This document shows positions 1-7,658 of a stretch of 64,000 nt of DNA, in pieces. Below the pieces are notes generated by a model. It did no database searches and was not told the DNA's origin. It saw only the letters and a list, made by a program, of their open reading frames with translations. Every line of letters begins with the position of its first letter. The stretch's first letter is position 1. Source of the DNA: Motilibacter aurantiacus (lineage in GTDB: Bacteria > Actinomycetota > Actinomycetes > Motilibacterales > Motilibacteraceae); the NCBI RefSeq assembly GCF_011250645.1, contig NZ_JAANNO010000007.1, positions 187,052 to 251,051 of the forward strand, in the 5' to 3' direction. The translations under genes and the position numbers were made by a program.

Positions 1-113
1 GCGGGCGCGGTAGGCATCCGGGTGCCACACGGTCACAGCCCGGGGACCCGGAGCGGGGAGCGCCGGCACGCCCCTACGTGTCGCACGCCGACAACCCGGG
101 CAGAGCAGCGGGC

Positions 114-308
114 ATGAGCACGCCGGACGAACGCCCGCCCGCCGACCCGTTGAGCGAGAGCCTGCTGGACCTCGGCCCGCAGCCCAGCGCCGAGCACGAC
201 CCGGAGGTCGCCGAGGACTACGCCGAGTCGGTCGGGGTCGACCCCACCCCGGACGAGGTCGAGCACTACAAGGAGCTGGTCGGCGACCCGACCGCCGAGC
301 CCGCCTGA
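114..308 (+). CDS. Small acidic hypothetical protein
   Basis: A 64-residue protein rich in Asp, Glu and Pro, with no signal peptide or membrane segment. The ATG at 114 was chosen over an in-frame GTG at 78 because the protein from this ATG is compositionally uniform; no strong ribosome binding site distinguishes the two. I do not recognise the family. It lies just upstream of the 2H phosphoesterase gene on the same strand and may share its transcript. The preceding 113 bases show no gene I can support. Confidence 0.55.
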   Translation: MSTPDERPPADPLSESLLDLGPQPSAEHDPEVAEDYAESVGVDPTPDEVEHYKELVGDPTAEPA

Positions 309-340
309 GCGGCCGGGAGCACGGCTGAGAGGATCGTCCC

Positions 341-859
341 GTGGCGCGGACGGTCGAGCTTCTCCTCGACGAGGAGCTCGATGCGGAGGTACGCCGTGTC
401 TGGGCGGTCCTCGAGGCCGCGGGGCTGCCGAGCCAGTCGCTGCACCCCCACGAGTCCAACCGGCCGCACCTGACGCTGGGCGTCGCGAACGAGCTCGTCG
501 CCGGCGGCGAGGCCGAGCTGGGACGGGCGCTGCGGCGCCTCCCGCTGCGGCTGCGGCTCGACGGGCTCGTGGTCTTCGGCGGCCGGCGGCGAACCCTCGC
601 CTGGCTGGTCACGCCCTCACCCGGCCTCGTGGACCTGCACGCCGGGGTCGCGCAGGCCCTCGCGGCGTACGCCCCGGCCCCCAGCCCGCAGCACCTGCCC
701 GGCCGCTGGACGCCCCACGTCACCCTCGCGGCCCGGCTCGAGCCGCAGGAGCGGGCCGCCGCGCTGGACGCGCTCGACGGGCTGCGCGCGGTGGAGGGGT
801 CGGCGACGGGGGCGCGGTCGTACGACACCTCGACCCGCTCCGTCACACCGCTCGTTTGA
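341..859 (+). CDS. 2'-5' RNA ligase (LigT/2H phosphoesterase) family protein
   Basis: A 172-residue soluble protein with the paired H-x-T-x motifs of the 2H phosphoesterase superfamily: HLTL (His43, Thr45) and HVTL (His126, Thr128). In the family the two histidines hydrolyse or form 2',5' or cyclic phosphodiester bonds, typically on RNA ends or cyclic nucleotides. The length is normal for LigT-like proteins. The start is a GTG. The real substrate cannot be read from sequence; RNA 2',3'-cyclic phosphodiesterase is the usual prediction. It stands alone between a small acidic ORF and a cyclic-di-GMP protein, so context adds little. Confidence 0.85.
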   Translation: MARTVELLLDEELDAEVRRVWAVLEAAGLPSQSLHPHESNRPHLTLGVANELVAGGEAELGRALRRLPLRLRLDGLVVFGGRRRTLAWLVTPSPGLVDLHAGVAQALAAYAPAPSPQHLPGRWTPHVTLAARLEPQERAAALDALDGLRAVEGSATGARSYDTSTRSVTPLV

Positions 860-893
860 ACGAATCACCCGAACGCCACGTGTAAGCGGTGAC

Positions 894-918
894 GGAACGG
901 CTATCTAGACTGGACGTT
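894..918 (+). promoter_or_regulatory. Candidate ECF-type promoter inside an inverted repeat
   Basis: GGAAC (894-898), a 16-base spacer and CGTT (915-918) match the GAAC/CGTT pattern of extracytoplasmic-function sigma promoters. It stands about 35 bases before the GGDEF-EAL start at 953. The motif is embedded in an inverted repeat: GGTGACGGAACG (888-899) and CGTTCCGTTACC (915-926), 12-base arms with one G-T mismatch. A similar motif precedes the ECF sigma operon at 5293-5317. The regulon link is inference. Confidence 0.45.
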
Positions 919-952
919 CCGTTACCGGATGTTCGTGGCGCGGAGGCAGTTC

Positions 953-2854
953 GTGAGCATCGCCCAGTGGGGCACAGTGGCCCCGCCCATCGACTACGCC
1001 GGGATCTTCCACGTCACCACGACGCCCAGTCTCGTCCTGGACAGGGACTTCACGATCCTGGACGCGAACCCGGCGTACCTGCGGATGACGAACCGCCGCA
1101 GCGAGGAGCTGGTGGGCAGGTACTTCTTCGACGCCTTCCCCTCGAACCCGGCGGCGCGGGACGAGGAGGGCGCCCGCAACCTGCGCCGCTCGCTGGAGCA
1201 GGCTCGCGACACCGGCCGCCCGCACACGCTCGAGCTGCAGAAGTTCGACATCCCCTCGACGGTGCCCGGGCGCTTCGTCGAGCGGTTCTGGAGCCCGACG
1301 AACCTGCCGGTCCTCGACGCCCGCGGCGAGACGACGCTGATCCTGCACCGCGTCCTCGACGTCACCGACTTCGTGCTCAACCAGCGCGGCGACAGCGAGG
1401 GCACCGGGCTGTCCGGGCCGTCCGGGTCGCCCGCCGACGCCACGAGCGACCTGGTCGCCCGCGCCTGGGAGCTGCAGCAGCTCAACGCGGCCCTGCGCGA
1501 CGCCCGGGACCAGCTCTCGGCCCGCGCCCACTTCGACCCGCTCACCGGCCTGCTGGTGCGCAGCGTCTTCCTCGAGTCGGTCGGCGACGCGCTGGGGCGG
1601 ATCCCGTCGCGGTCCGACCACCCGGTCGCCGTCCTCTTCGTCGACCTCGACCGGCTCAAGTCGGTCAACGACACGTACGGCCACGGCGCCGGCGACCAGC
1701 TCATCCGGTGCGCGGCCGAGCGGCTGAAGGCGAGCGTCCGCCCGAACGACGCGGTCGGCCGGCTCGGTGGCGACGAGTTCGTCGTCCTGCTCGGGGAGCT
1801 GAAGAACAAGGACGAGGCGACCGTCGTCGCCGAGCGCATCCTGGAGAACCTGGCCGCCCCGGCGCAGCTGGCCCCCGGGCTCACCGTGCAGCCGTCCGCG
1901 AGCATCGGCGTCGCGGTGACCGACGACCCGGAGATGTCCGCGGACACGCTGCTCTCGCACGCGGACACCGCGATGTACCGCGCCAAGCAGTCCGGCCGCA
2001 ACCGGTGGGAGCTGTTCGACGAGGCGGCGTACACCGCCATCACGGCCCGCCAGCAGCTGGAGGCCGAGCTGTCGGTCGCCCTGGCCGCCGACCAGCTCGA
2101 GCTGCACTACCAGCCGATCATCGACCTGCGCACCGACGCCGTGCACGCGGTCGAGGCGCTGCTGCGGTGGCAGCACCCCACGCGCGGCCTGCTGCCGGCC
2201 GGGGAGTTCATCGACGTCGCCGAGGACAGCCGGGTGCTGCTCGAGATCGGCCGACGGGTCATCAGCCTGGCCTGCCTGCAGCTGGCCGCCTGGGACCAGG
2301 AGCTCGGCGAGCTGGCCCCGAAGCGGATGTTCCTCAACGTGTCGGTCGCCGAGCTCGCCCACCCGGGGCTGGACGAGCACGTCCGGGCAGCGCTGGCCGC
2401 GGCGGGCATCGCCCCCGAGCGGCTCGTGCTCGAGATCACGGAGACCGGCGTGCTCGAGGACACCCACGTCGTCGGGTCGGCCGTCGAGGGCCTGCTCTCG
2501 CTCGGCTGCGAGCTGGCGATCGACGACTTCGGCACCGGCTACTCCTCCCTGAGCCGCCTGGTCCAGCTGCCGGCCCGGATCCTGAAGATCGACCGCTCGT
2601 TCGTGCGCGGCCTCGCCGCCGACCACGAGTCGGTGGCCGTGGTGTCCGCGGTGCTGCTGCTCGCCCACAACCTGCGCAAGTCGGTGGTGGCCGAGGGCGT
2701 CGAGGACCCGCAGGCGCTCGACGCGCTGCGCGAGCTCGGCTGCGCGTACGCCCAGGGCTTCCACCTCGCGCTGCCGAAGCCCGCGGCGGAGCTCACCCCG
2801 ATCTTCGCGGCCGTGGTGCCGCACGCGGCGCCGGAGGAGGAGTACGTCGTCTGA
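953..2854 (+). CDS. PAS-GGDEF-EAL cyclic-di-GMP signalling protein
   Basis: A 633-residue soluble protein. Residues about 15-140 form a PAS-type sensor, followed by a short helical linker. A GGDEF domain (about 195-355, intact GGDEF at 272-276) would make cyclic-di-GMP. An EAL domain (about 365-625) keeps EAL at 401-403, the DDFGTGYSS loop and KIDRSFV, so hydrolysis also looks possible. Which activity dominates cannot be told. I chose GTG 953 over the in-frame ATG 929 because GGAGG at 942-946 is six bases before it. No membrane segment is seen, so sensing is probably cytoplasmic. A second GGDEF-EAL gene lies at 9084-11594. Confidence 0.93.
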   Translation: MSIAQWGTVAPPIDYAGIFHVTTTPSLVLDRDFTILDANPAYLRMTNRRSEELVGRYFFDAFPSNPAARDEEGARNLRRSLEQARDTGRPHTLELQKFDIPSTVPGRFVERFWSPTNLPVLDARGETTLILHRVLDVTDFVLNQRGDSEGTGLSGPSGSPADATSDLVARAWELQQLNAALRDARDQLSARAHFDPLTGLLVRSVFLESVGDALGRIPSRSDHPVAVLFVDLDRLKSVNDTYGHGAGDQLIRCAAERLKASVRPNDAVGRLGGDEFVVLLGELKNKDEATVVAERILENLAAPAQLAPGLTVQPSASIGVAVTDDPEMSADTLLSHADTAMYRAKQSGRNRWELFDEAAYTAITARQQLEAELSVALAADQLELHYQPIIDLRTDAVHAVEALLRWQHPTRGLLPAGEFIDVAEDSRVLLEIGRRVISLACLQLAAWDQELGELAPKRMFLNVSVAELAHPGLDEHVRAALAAAGIAPERLVLEITETGVLEDTHVVGSAVEGLLSLGCELAIDDFGTGYSSLSRLVQLPARILKIDRSFVRGLAADHESVAVVSAVLLLAHNLRKSVVAEGVEDPQALDALRELGCAYAQGFHLALPKPAAELTPIFAAVVPHAAPEEEYVV

Positions 2855-2861
2855 GCCGCCG

Positions 2862-2910
2862 CCAGGACGGGCGGCCAGGGCGGACGGCCAGGACGGGCGG
2901 CTAGGACGGG
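2862..2910. repeat. 13-bp tandem repeat
   Basis: Three 13-base units (CCAGGACGGGCGG, CCAGGGCGGACGG, CCAGGACGGGCGG) and a partial fourth run from just after the GGDEF-EAL stop into the stop codon of the convergent anti-sigma gene. There is no clear hairpin; possibly slippage-generated filler between convergent genes. Confidence 0.7.
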
Positions 2911-3581
2911 TCGACCGGCATCGTCATGAGCGTCTGCCCGGCGGGCGTGACGATGTCGAACGTGGACAGCTGCGCGCGCGGGATGCCGGTGTTGCCCTCG
3001 ATGACGGCGACCCCGTCGGACTCGACGTTCCAGCTCGCGGCGACCTCGCGCTTGCCGTCCTTGGCCACGGCGACCAGCCGGCAGTCCAGCCGGCCGGAGA
3101 TGCCGGACAGCCGCAGCGTGACCTGGGTACCGGCGGCCGAGTCGGCCATGGTGACCTGCGCGTTCAGGTGGCTGTTGCCCGCCGCGGCCTGCGTCGGCCC
3201 CGCCCGCTCCCCGGGGGCGGTCTCGCGGCCGACGACCCAGCCGGCGCCGGCGGCGACGAGCACCACCGCGGCGGCGACCGCGGCCAGCCGCCGGTAGCGG
3301 TGCGTACGCCGCTCCCGGCCGGCGGCGGACAGCAGCCGGTCCAGCTGGTCCAGGCGCGGCACGGGGGGACCGGCGACGACCTCGGCCGGGTCGAGCAGGT
3401 CCAGCAGCGCGGGCAGCCCGCGGAACTCCTCGAGCGCGGTCCGGCAGCCCGGGCAGTCGCGCAGGTGGGCCTCGACCTCGGCGGCCTCCTCCGCAGGCAG
3501 GGCGCGCAGCGCGTACGCCGCGAGCGCGCCCTCCACCGGGCAGCGCGGCGCGGGGCCGGGTGGGAGGGGTGGCAGGGTCAC
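2901..3581 (-). CDS. Zinc-finger anti-sigma factor (RskA-like)
   Basis: A 226-residue single-pass membrane protein. The cytoplasmic N-terminus carries the zinc anti-sigma signature H-x3-C-x2-C (His39, Cys43, Cys46). A transmembrane helix spans about residues 99-118, and the outer part resembles the RskA C-terminal domain. Family members hold their partner ECF sigma factor inactive until an envelope or redox signal. The GTG start overlaps the stop of the upstream sigma gene by four bases (GTGA, 3578-3581), so the pair is translationally coupled. It is the last gene of the DUF2231-Rieske-sigma-anti-sigma operon. The signal is unknown; the Rieske protein hints at redox. Confidence 0.9.
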   Translation of the reverse strand: MTLPPLPPGPAPRCPVEGALAAYALRALPAEEAAEVEAHLRDCPGCRTALEEFRGLPALLDLLDPAEVVAGPPVPRLDQLDRLLSAAGRERRTHRYRRLAAVAAAVVLVAAGAGWVVGRETAPGERAGPTQAAAGNSHLNAQVTMADSAAGTQVTLRLSGISGRLDCRLVAVAKDGKREVAASWNVESDGVAVIEGNTGIPRAQLSTFDIVTPAGQTLMTMPVDPS

Positions 3582-4108
3582 GGGGTCACCCCCCGCTCCT
3601 CCAGCGCGAGGCGGAGGGCGCGCAGGGCGTAGTGCGCCCGCGACTTCACGGTGCCGGGGGGCACGCCGAGCACCGCCGCCGCCTCGGCCACCGACCGTCC
3701 GCAGTAGTAGGTCTCGACGAGGACCTCGCGGTGCGCGGGCGAGAGCGCGGCCAGCGCGTCGGCCACGACCCAGGAGTCCAGCGCGCGCTCGATGTCGTCG
3801 GTCGCCGGGAGCGCCGCGAGCACCGCGTCGTCACCGGCCTCCCGGGGCCGGGCGAGCCGGGCCCGGTGCGCGTCCACGGCCAGGTGGCGGGCGACGGTGA
3901 ACAGCCAGCCGCGCAGCCCTCCGCCCTCGCCCTTCGCCCGGACGTCGAGGTCGTCGCCGTGGCGCCAGGCGCGCAGCAGCGTCTCCTGCACGATGTCCTC
4001 GGCGCGGCCGCGGTCGCCGGTGAGCCGGGTGGCGTATGCCAGGAGCGCGGGGCCGTGCTCCTCCCACAGCGCGCGCAGGAGCGGCTCGCCCGCCGTGCGC
4101 TGCGCCAC
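3578..4108 (-). CDS. ECF RNA polymerase sigma factor
   Basis: A 176-residue protein of normal ECF length. Region 2 (about 15-80) includes the DIVQETLLRAWRH helix. Region 4 (about 120-170) has the helix-turn-helix VAEAAAVLGVPPGTVKSRAHYALRAL. It redirects RNA polymerase to GAAC/CGTT-type promoters. It is coupled to the anti-sigma gene by a GTGA overlap and preceded by Rieske and DUF2231 genes on the same strand. The arrangement resembles SigL/SigK-type ECF groups that travel with RskA-like anti-sigma factors; the exact ECF group is not established. Autoregulation is likely from the motif at 5293-5317. Confidence 0.92.
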   Translation of the reverse strand: MAQRTAGEPLLRALWEEHGPALLAYATRLTGDRGRAEDIVQETLLRAWRHGDDLDVRAKGEGGGLRGWLFTVARHLAVDAHRARLARPREAGDDAVLAALPATDDIERALDSWVVADALAALSPAHREVLVETYYCGRSVAEAAAVLGVPPGTVKSRAHYALRALRLALEERGVTP

Positions 4109-4153
4109 CCGACCCGCCTCCTCCTCCGACCTCGACGCCCAGCTCCCGCAGGC

Positions 4154-4693
4154 TCAGCCCGCGACGACCTGGTCGCCCTCGACGCGCACCGAGACCGGGC
4201 TCAGCCCCGACTCCGCCGGCCCCTGCAGCACCGCGCCGTCGGTGACGTTGAACGCCGACCCGTGGCGCGGGCAGTAGAGCTGGTTGCCCCCCACGACCTC
4301 GACGGTAGCTCCCTGGTGCGGGCAGACGGCCGAGAACGCGACGACCTGGCCCGCGGCCGGCTGGGCGACGAGGACCGTGCTGCCGTCGGCGGCCGTGGCC
4401 GCCACGGCGCCGCCGACCGGGACGTCGGCGAGGGCGACGAGGCCCTGGGCCGTGCCCCCGCCGGTCGAGGCGGAGGCGGACCCGGAGGCGGACGCCGACG
4501 GGGCGGTGCCGGCGCCCGTCGAGGGCGAGCTGCCCCCGGACGTCGTCCCGGTCCCGGCGCCGGTGGCGGGCGTGTCGCTGTCGCCTCCGCCACAGCCGGC
4601 GACCAGTCCCACGCAGACGCCGCAGGCCCCGGCGAGCAGGGCGCGGCGCCCGAGAACGGGGCCGGTCGGGAGGTTCGAGGGGGAGATCGGCAC
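4154..4693 (-). CDS. Rieske (2Fe-2S) lipoprotein
   Basis: A 179-residue exported protein. The N-terminus has a twin arginine (Arg16-Arg17) and a lipobox ending LVAGC (Cys34), so it is probably Tat-exported and lipid-anchored outside the membrane. A Ser/Gly/Thr-rich linker (about 36-82) leads to a Rieske domain with both cluster motifs: CPH (Cys124, His126) and CPRH (Cys141, His144), ligating a [2Fe-2S] cluster. Its electron partner is unknown. The start is GTG with GGAGG five bases upstream. Its place just before the sigma factor suggests a redox role in the same stress response, though this is inference. Confidence 0.9.
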   Translation of the reverse strand: MPISPSNLPTGPVLGRRALLAGACGVCVGLVAGCGGGDSDTPATGAGTGTTSGGSSPSTGAGTAPSASASGSASASTGGGTAQGLVALADVPVGGAVAATAADGSTVLVAQPAAGQVVAFSAVCPHQGATVEVVGGNQLYCPRHGSAFNVTDGAVLQGPAESGLSPVSVRVEGDQVVAG

Positions 4694-4764
4694 GGAGGCC
4701 TCCGGTTCGTCGTGGGTCGGGCGCGGAAGGGCGGGTCGGTCCTGCAGGTGAGGTCGCGCGGAGG

Positions 4765-5241
4765 TCAGCCTGTGGTGCCCACCCCGTCCCACACGGCCTC
4801 GGCCCCGCTGTGCCCGGCCTGGTACACCGCCACCGTCGAGCCCACCGACACCACGACCGCGAGGACGGCGACGAGGGCGCGCAGGGCGACCGGCACGACC
4901 GCCCGGCGGAGCAGCGCCCAGGCACCGACCGCGACCACGAACAGCCCGATCACCCAGGGGAGCAGCCGGTTCGCGATGTCCTCGTGGCGCTCGACGGCGG
5001 GCAGTGGCTGGGCGAGGCCGCCCTGCAGGGCGTCGGCCAGCCACTCGCCGGCGTTGGCCGTGACCGGCACCGCGACCAGCGCGACCAGCGCGACCAGCGG
5101 GGGCAGGACGCCGAGACGGCGGCGGGCCGCCGGCCAGACCGCGGCGAGGGTCACGAGCAGGGCGGCGAGCGGCACCGAGGCGACAACCAGGTGGACCAGC
5201 AACGGATGTGCCGGCAACCCGCTCAACTGGGTCGGTCCCAC
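4765..5241 (-). CDS. DUF2231 membrane protein
   Basis: A 158-residue polytopic protein with about four hydrophobic helices. The HPLLVHLVVASVPLAA segment near the N-terminus is typical of DUF2231, a family of unknown function often found beside redox proteins. The GTG at 5241 is chosen over an ATG at 5289 because GGGAGG lies five bases upstream and the family starts just before the His-Pro motif. It is the first gene of the sigma/anti-sigma operon, with a predicted ECF promoter 52 bases upstream. It might feed electrons to the Rieske protein or anchor it; nothing in the sequence proves this. Confidence 0.85.
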   Translation of the reverse strand: MGPTQLSGLPAHPLLVHLVVASVPLAALLVTLAAVWPAARRRLGVLPPLVALVALVAVPVTANAGEWLADALQGGLAQPLPAVERHEDIANRLLPWVIGLFVVAVGAWALLRRAVVPVALRALVAVLAVVVSVGSTVAVYQAGHSGAEAVWDGVGTTG

Positions 5242-5292
5242 GTCCGCCTCCCGGCTGCACGAGGGCCGGCCGGTCCGGCCCCTCGCCATCCC

Positions 5293-5317
5293 AACGGGCG
5301 CGGGCGGCGGGTGGTTC
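5293..5317 (-). promoter_or_regulatory. Candidate autoregulatory ECF promoter
   Basis: On the minus strand GAAC (5317-5314), a 17-base spacer and CGTT (5296-5293) stand about 50 bases before the DUF2231 start. ECF sigma genes commonly drive their own operons from such motifs. The same pattern with a 16-base spacer lies before the PAS-GGDEF-EAL gene at 953. Confidence 0.45.
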
Positions 5318-5335
5318 GATGACGTTGCTAAGAGT

Positions 5336-5365
5336 TTGACGACCGATCGGTCGTTCTTCTAGGTT
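5336..5365 (+). promoter_or_regulatory. TetR promoter with embedded 16-bp operator palindrome
   Basis: TTGACG (5336-5341) and TAGGTT (5360-5365), spaced 18 bases, form a likely promoter. The spacer and the end of the -35 hold a perfect 16-base palindrome, ACGACCGATCGGTCGT (5339-5354). The expected transcription start is at about 5372-5373, which is the GTG of the TetR gene, so the message is probably leaderless. A TetR dimer on this site would block its own promoter. Confidence 0.65.
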
Positions 5366-5372
5366 GCAGCGC

Positions 5373-6011
5373 GTGACCGCGCAGCAGCTGGACGCCCGCC
5401 GCGCCCGGGGCGCGCGCACCCGGGTGACCGTGCTCGACCGCGCCGTCGAGCTCGCGGCGAGCGACGGGCTGGAGGGGCTGACCCTGTCCCGGCTGGCCGC
5501 CGCCCTGCACGTCAGCAAGTCCGGGCTGTTCGCGCACTGGGCGTCCAAGGAGCAGCTGCAACTGGCCGCCATCGAGCACGCCCGGTCGCAGTGGGCCACC
5601 CGCGTCGTCGCCCCCGCCCTCGCCCGCCCGCGCGGCCTCCCCAGGTTGTGGGGGCTGCACGAGGAGCGGCTCGCGATGTACGCCGCCGACGCCGTGCCGG
5701 GCTGCTTCTTCGTCACGGTGGAGGCCGAGCTCGCCGGCCGTCCCGGGCCGCTGCGCAGCCGCGTCGCCGAGGTGCTCACCGAGTGGCTCGAGGTCGTCGA
5801 GGGGGCGGTCGCACGCAGCGTCGAGCTCGGGCACCTGCCGGCCGGCCTCGACCCGGCCCTGCTCGCCTACGAGGTCGAGGCCGCCGGGGTGGCCGCGGCG
5901 TACCAGAGCCGGCTGCTCGACCCCGACGTCGTCGCCGCCCGGTCCCGCCGCGTCGTCCTCGACCGGCTCCGGTCACTGGCGACCGACGCTTCTCTGCTCC
6001 CCGATTCCTGA
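5373..6011 (+). CDS. TetR family transcriptional regulator
   Basis: A 212-residue regulator. The N-terminal helix-turn-helix (about 20-65, LTLSRLAAALHVSKSGLFAHWASKEQL) is typical of TetR; the C-terminal ligand domain resembles the TetR_C_6/YcnC type. I prefer GTG 5373 to TTG 5364 because the TTG falls inside the predicted -10 box TAGGTT, while GTG 5373 fits a leaderless transcript. The next gene, 30 bases downstream, is an acyl-CoA thioesterase-like protein with its own AAGGAG site, so the two may be co-transcribed. The ligand is unknown; a fatty-acyl compound would fit the neighbour. Confidence 0.9.
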   Translation: MTAQQLDARRARGARTRVTVLDRAVELAASDGLEGLTLSRLAAALHVSKSGLFAHWASKEQLQLAAIEHARSQWATRVVAPALARPRGLPRLWGLHEERLAMYAADAVPGCFFVTVEAELAGRPGPLRSRVAEVLTEWLEVVEGAVARSVELGHLPAGLDPALLAYEVEAAGVAAAYQSRLLDPDVVAARSRRVVLDRLRSLATDASLLPDS

Positions 6012-6041
6012 GTCTCGTTGCACCCGAATGAAGGAGAGCCC

Positions 6042-6515
6042 ATGCAGACCGGTGACACCACCGGCGCCGGCAGCAGTGCCCAGCCCGAGTCGGTGGGGCA
6101 CGTCGGCTACGTCGAGGTCCACTTCGACGACCTCGACGCGCTGGGCATGCTGCACAACTCCCGCTACGTCGTGCTCGTCGAGCGGGCGCTCGGCGCCTAC
6201 TGGACCGAGCGCGGCTACACGTTCCACGACGGCCGGCCGACCAAGCCGGACGTGTTCCAGGTGGTGCGCGAGCTGCGCATCACCTACTCGGTCCCGGTGA
6301 CGCGCCCGAGCCGGTTGGCGGTGCACTTCTGGGTCGAGACCATGGGCCGCTCCAGCGCGACCTACCGCTTCCGCGTCATGTCCGAGGACCGCTCCGTCGT
6401 GCACGCCGACGGCAGCCGGGTGGTCGTGCGCGTCGACCCCGCGACGCGGCGGCCGACGCCGTGGACGGACGAGGCCCGGACCGACGTCCGGGAGATCAGC
6501 GCCCCGTCCGGATGA
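6042..6515 (+). CDS. Acyl-CoA thioesterase, 4HBT hotdog family
   Basis: A 157-residue protein with the 4-hydroxybenzoyl-CoA thioesterase/YbgC signature YVEVHFDDLDALGMLHNSRY near residues 23-42, where the conserved Asp and His-Asn lie at the active site of the family. It should hydrolyse acyl- or aryl-CoA esters in the cytoplasm. The ATG has AAGGAG (6031-6036) five bases upstream. It follows a TetR regulator closely and is probably controlled by it. The substrate cannot be predicted. Confidence 0.85.
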   Translation: MQTGDTTGAGSSAQPESVGHVGYVEVHFDDLDALGMLHNSRYVVLVERALGAYWTERGYTFHDGRPTKPDVFQVVRELRITYSVPVTRPSRLAVHFWVETMGRSSATYRFRVMSEDRSVVHADGSRVVVRVDPATRRPTPWTDEARTDVREISAPSG

Positions 6516-6595
6516 CCGTCCCGAGAGGCATCGCCGTGCAGTGGGTGCCGCGAACGGCGGGCTTGACCGCGTGCCGAACCGGGGAGGGGGCGGGG

Positions 6596-7609
6596 GTGCT
6601 AGGAGCCGTGCGCGTACACCTCGCCCTCTCGCTCACCGCTGCCTGCCTGCTCGCCGCCTGCTCGGGCGGGGACTCGCCCGACGCCGGCGCAGCCGCGGCC
6701 AGGCCCTCCGCCGAGGTCTCGCCACCGGGGGCCGGGGCCGGCAGCAGCCCGGCGGTGGGTGCTCCCGCCGGAACGGAGGAGACGGCACCGGCGGTCGTAC
6801 CGAAGCAGCGCAAGCTGCCGCGCGGCGGGACGACGGTCTTCCCCGAGCACCGGCTGGTCGGGTACGCCGGCAACCCGGGCTCCGCCGCGTTCGGCATCCT
6901 CGGCATCGGGGACCTCGGCGCCAAGGGGCGCGACATCGAGAAGCGCGGCGAGGCGTACGACTCCGACGGCCGGACGATCCTGCCGGTGTTCGAGCTGATC
7001 GCCACCGTCGTGCACCGTGGCGCCGGCGACGACGGCATGTACCGCAGCCGCATGGACGACGAGATCATCGAGCAGCACCTGAAGGCGGCGCGCAAGGCCA
7101 AGGGCCTGCTGCTGCTGGGGATCCAGCCGGGGCGCGCGGACTTCCTGCCGGAGGTCAAGGCGTACGAGCGCTGGCTCAAGGAGCCCGACGTCGGCGTCGC
7201 GCTCGACCCCGAGTGGGCGGTCGAGGAGGGCGACGTCCCGGGGGAGGCCTACGGCCGGACCACGGGCAGCGAGCTCGACGTGGTCGCCGGCTACCTGGCG
7301 GGCCTGGTGGCGGACAACGGCCTGCCGGAGAAGGTGATGGTCTACCACCAGGTCGCGCGGTCCGTCGTGGTGGACGAGTCCCGGCTGCACCGGCACGCGG
7401 GCGTCGCGCTGGTAAAGAGCATCGACGGCATCGGCGGGCCGGGGGCCAAGCGGGGCACGTGGTACCACGTGCTGCAGGACACCCCGGGCCACGTGCACAC
7501 GGGGATGAAGCTGTTCCTCGAGGAGGACGTGGAGCGCGGCGGGCGGCTGATGAGCCCGGCTGAGGTGCTGGCGCTGAAGCCGCGCCCGTCCTACGTGCTG
7601 TTCGAGTGA
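6596..7609 (+). CDS. Secreted lipoprotein of unknown function
   Basis: A 337-residue exported protein. A short signal peptide ends in the lipobox LLAAC (Cys22), followed by an Ala/Pro/Gly-rich linker to about residue 75. The remaining globular domain alternates beta and alpha segments; GILGIGDLG, LLLLGIQPG, VALDPEWAV and VMVYHQVA look like strand ends of a TIM barrel, as in cell-wall or glycoside-acting proteins, but I cannot name the family. GTG 6596 has a GGGGAGGGGG site about five bases upstream; an alternative GTG is at 6608. A strong terminator follows directly. Confidence 0.75.
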   Translation: MLGAVRVHLALSLTAACLLAACSGGDSPDAGAAAARPSAEVSPPGAGAGSSPAVGAPAGTEETAPAVVPKQRKLPRGGTTVFPEHRLVGYAGNPGSAAFGILGIGDLGAKGRDIEKRGEAYDSDGRTILPVFELIATVVHRGAGDDGMYRSRMDDEIIEQHLKAARKAKGLLLLGIQPGRADFLPEVKAYERWLKEPDVGVALDPEWAVEEGDVPGEAYGRTTGSELDVVAGYLAGLVADNGLPEKVMVYHQVARSVVVDESRLHRHAGVALVKSIDGIGGPGAKRGTWYHVLQDTPGHVHTGMKLFLEEDVERGGRLMSPAEVLALKPRPSYVLFE

Positions 7610-7614
7610 GCGAC

Positions 7615-7645
7615 GGTGCCCGCCCCGGTCCTCGGGGCGGGCACC
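7615..7645. terminator. Bidirectional terminator hairpin
   Basis: GGTGCCCGCCCCG (7615-7627) and CGGGGCGGGCACC (7633-7645) form a perfect 13-bp stem with a 5-base loop. It sits between two convergent genes and can serve both. Confidence 0.8.
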
Positions 7646-7658
7646 GGCACCACGCGGG

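Noticed and set aside
889..2904. Long alternative plus-strand frame overlapping the PAS-GGDEF-EAL gene
   Set aside because: Its translation is an Arg/Pro-rich shadow; the domain motifs lie only in the frame starting at 953.
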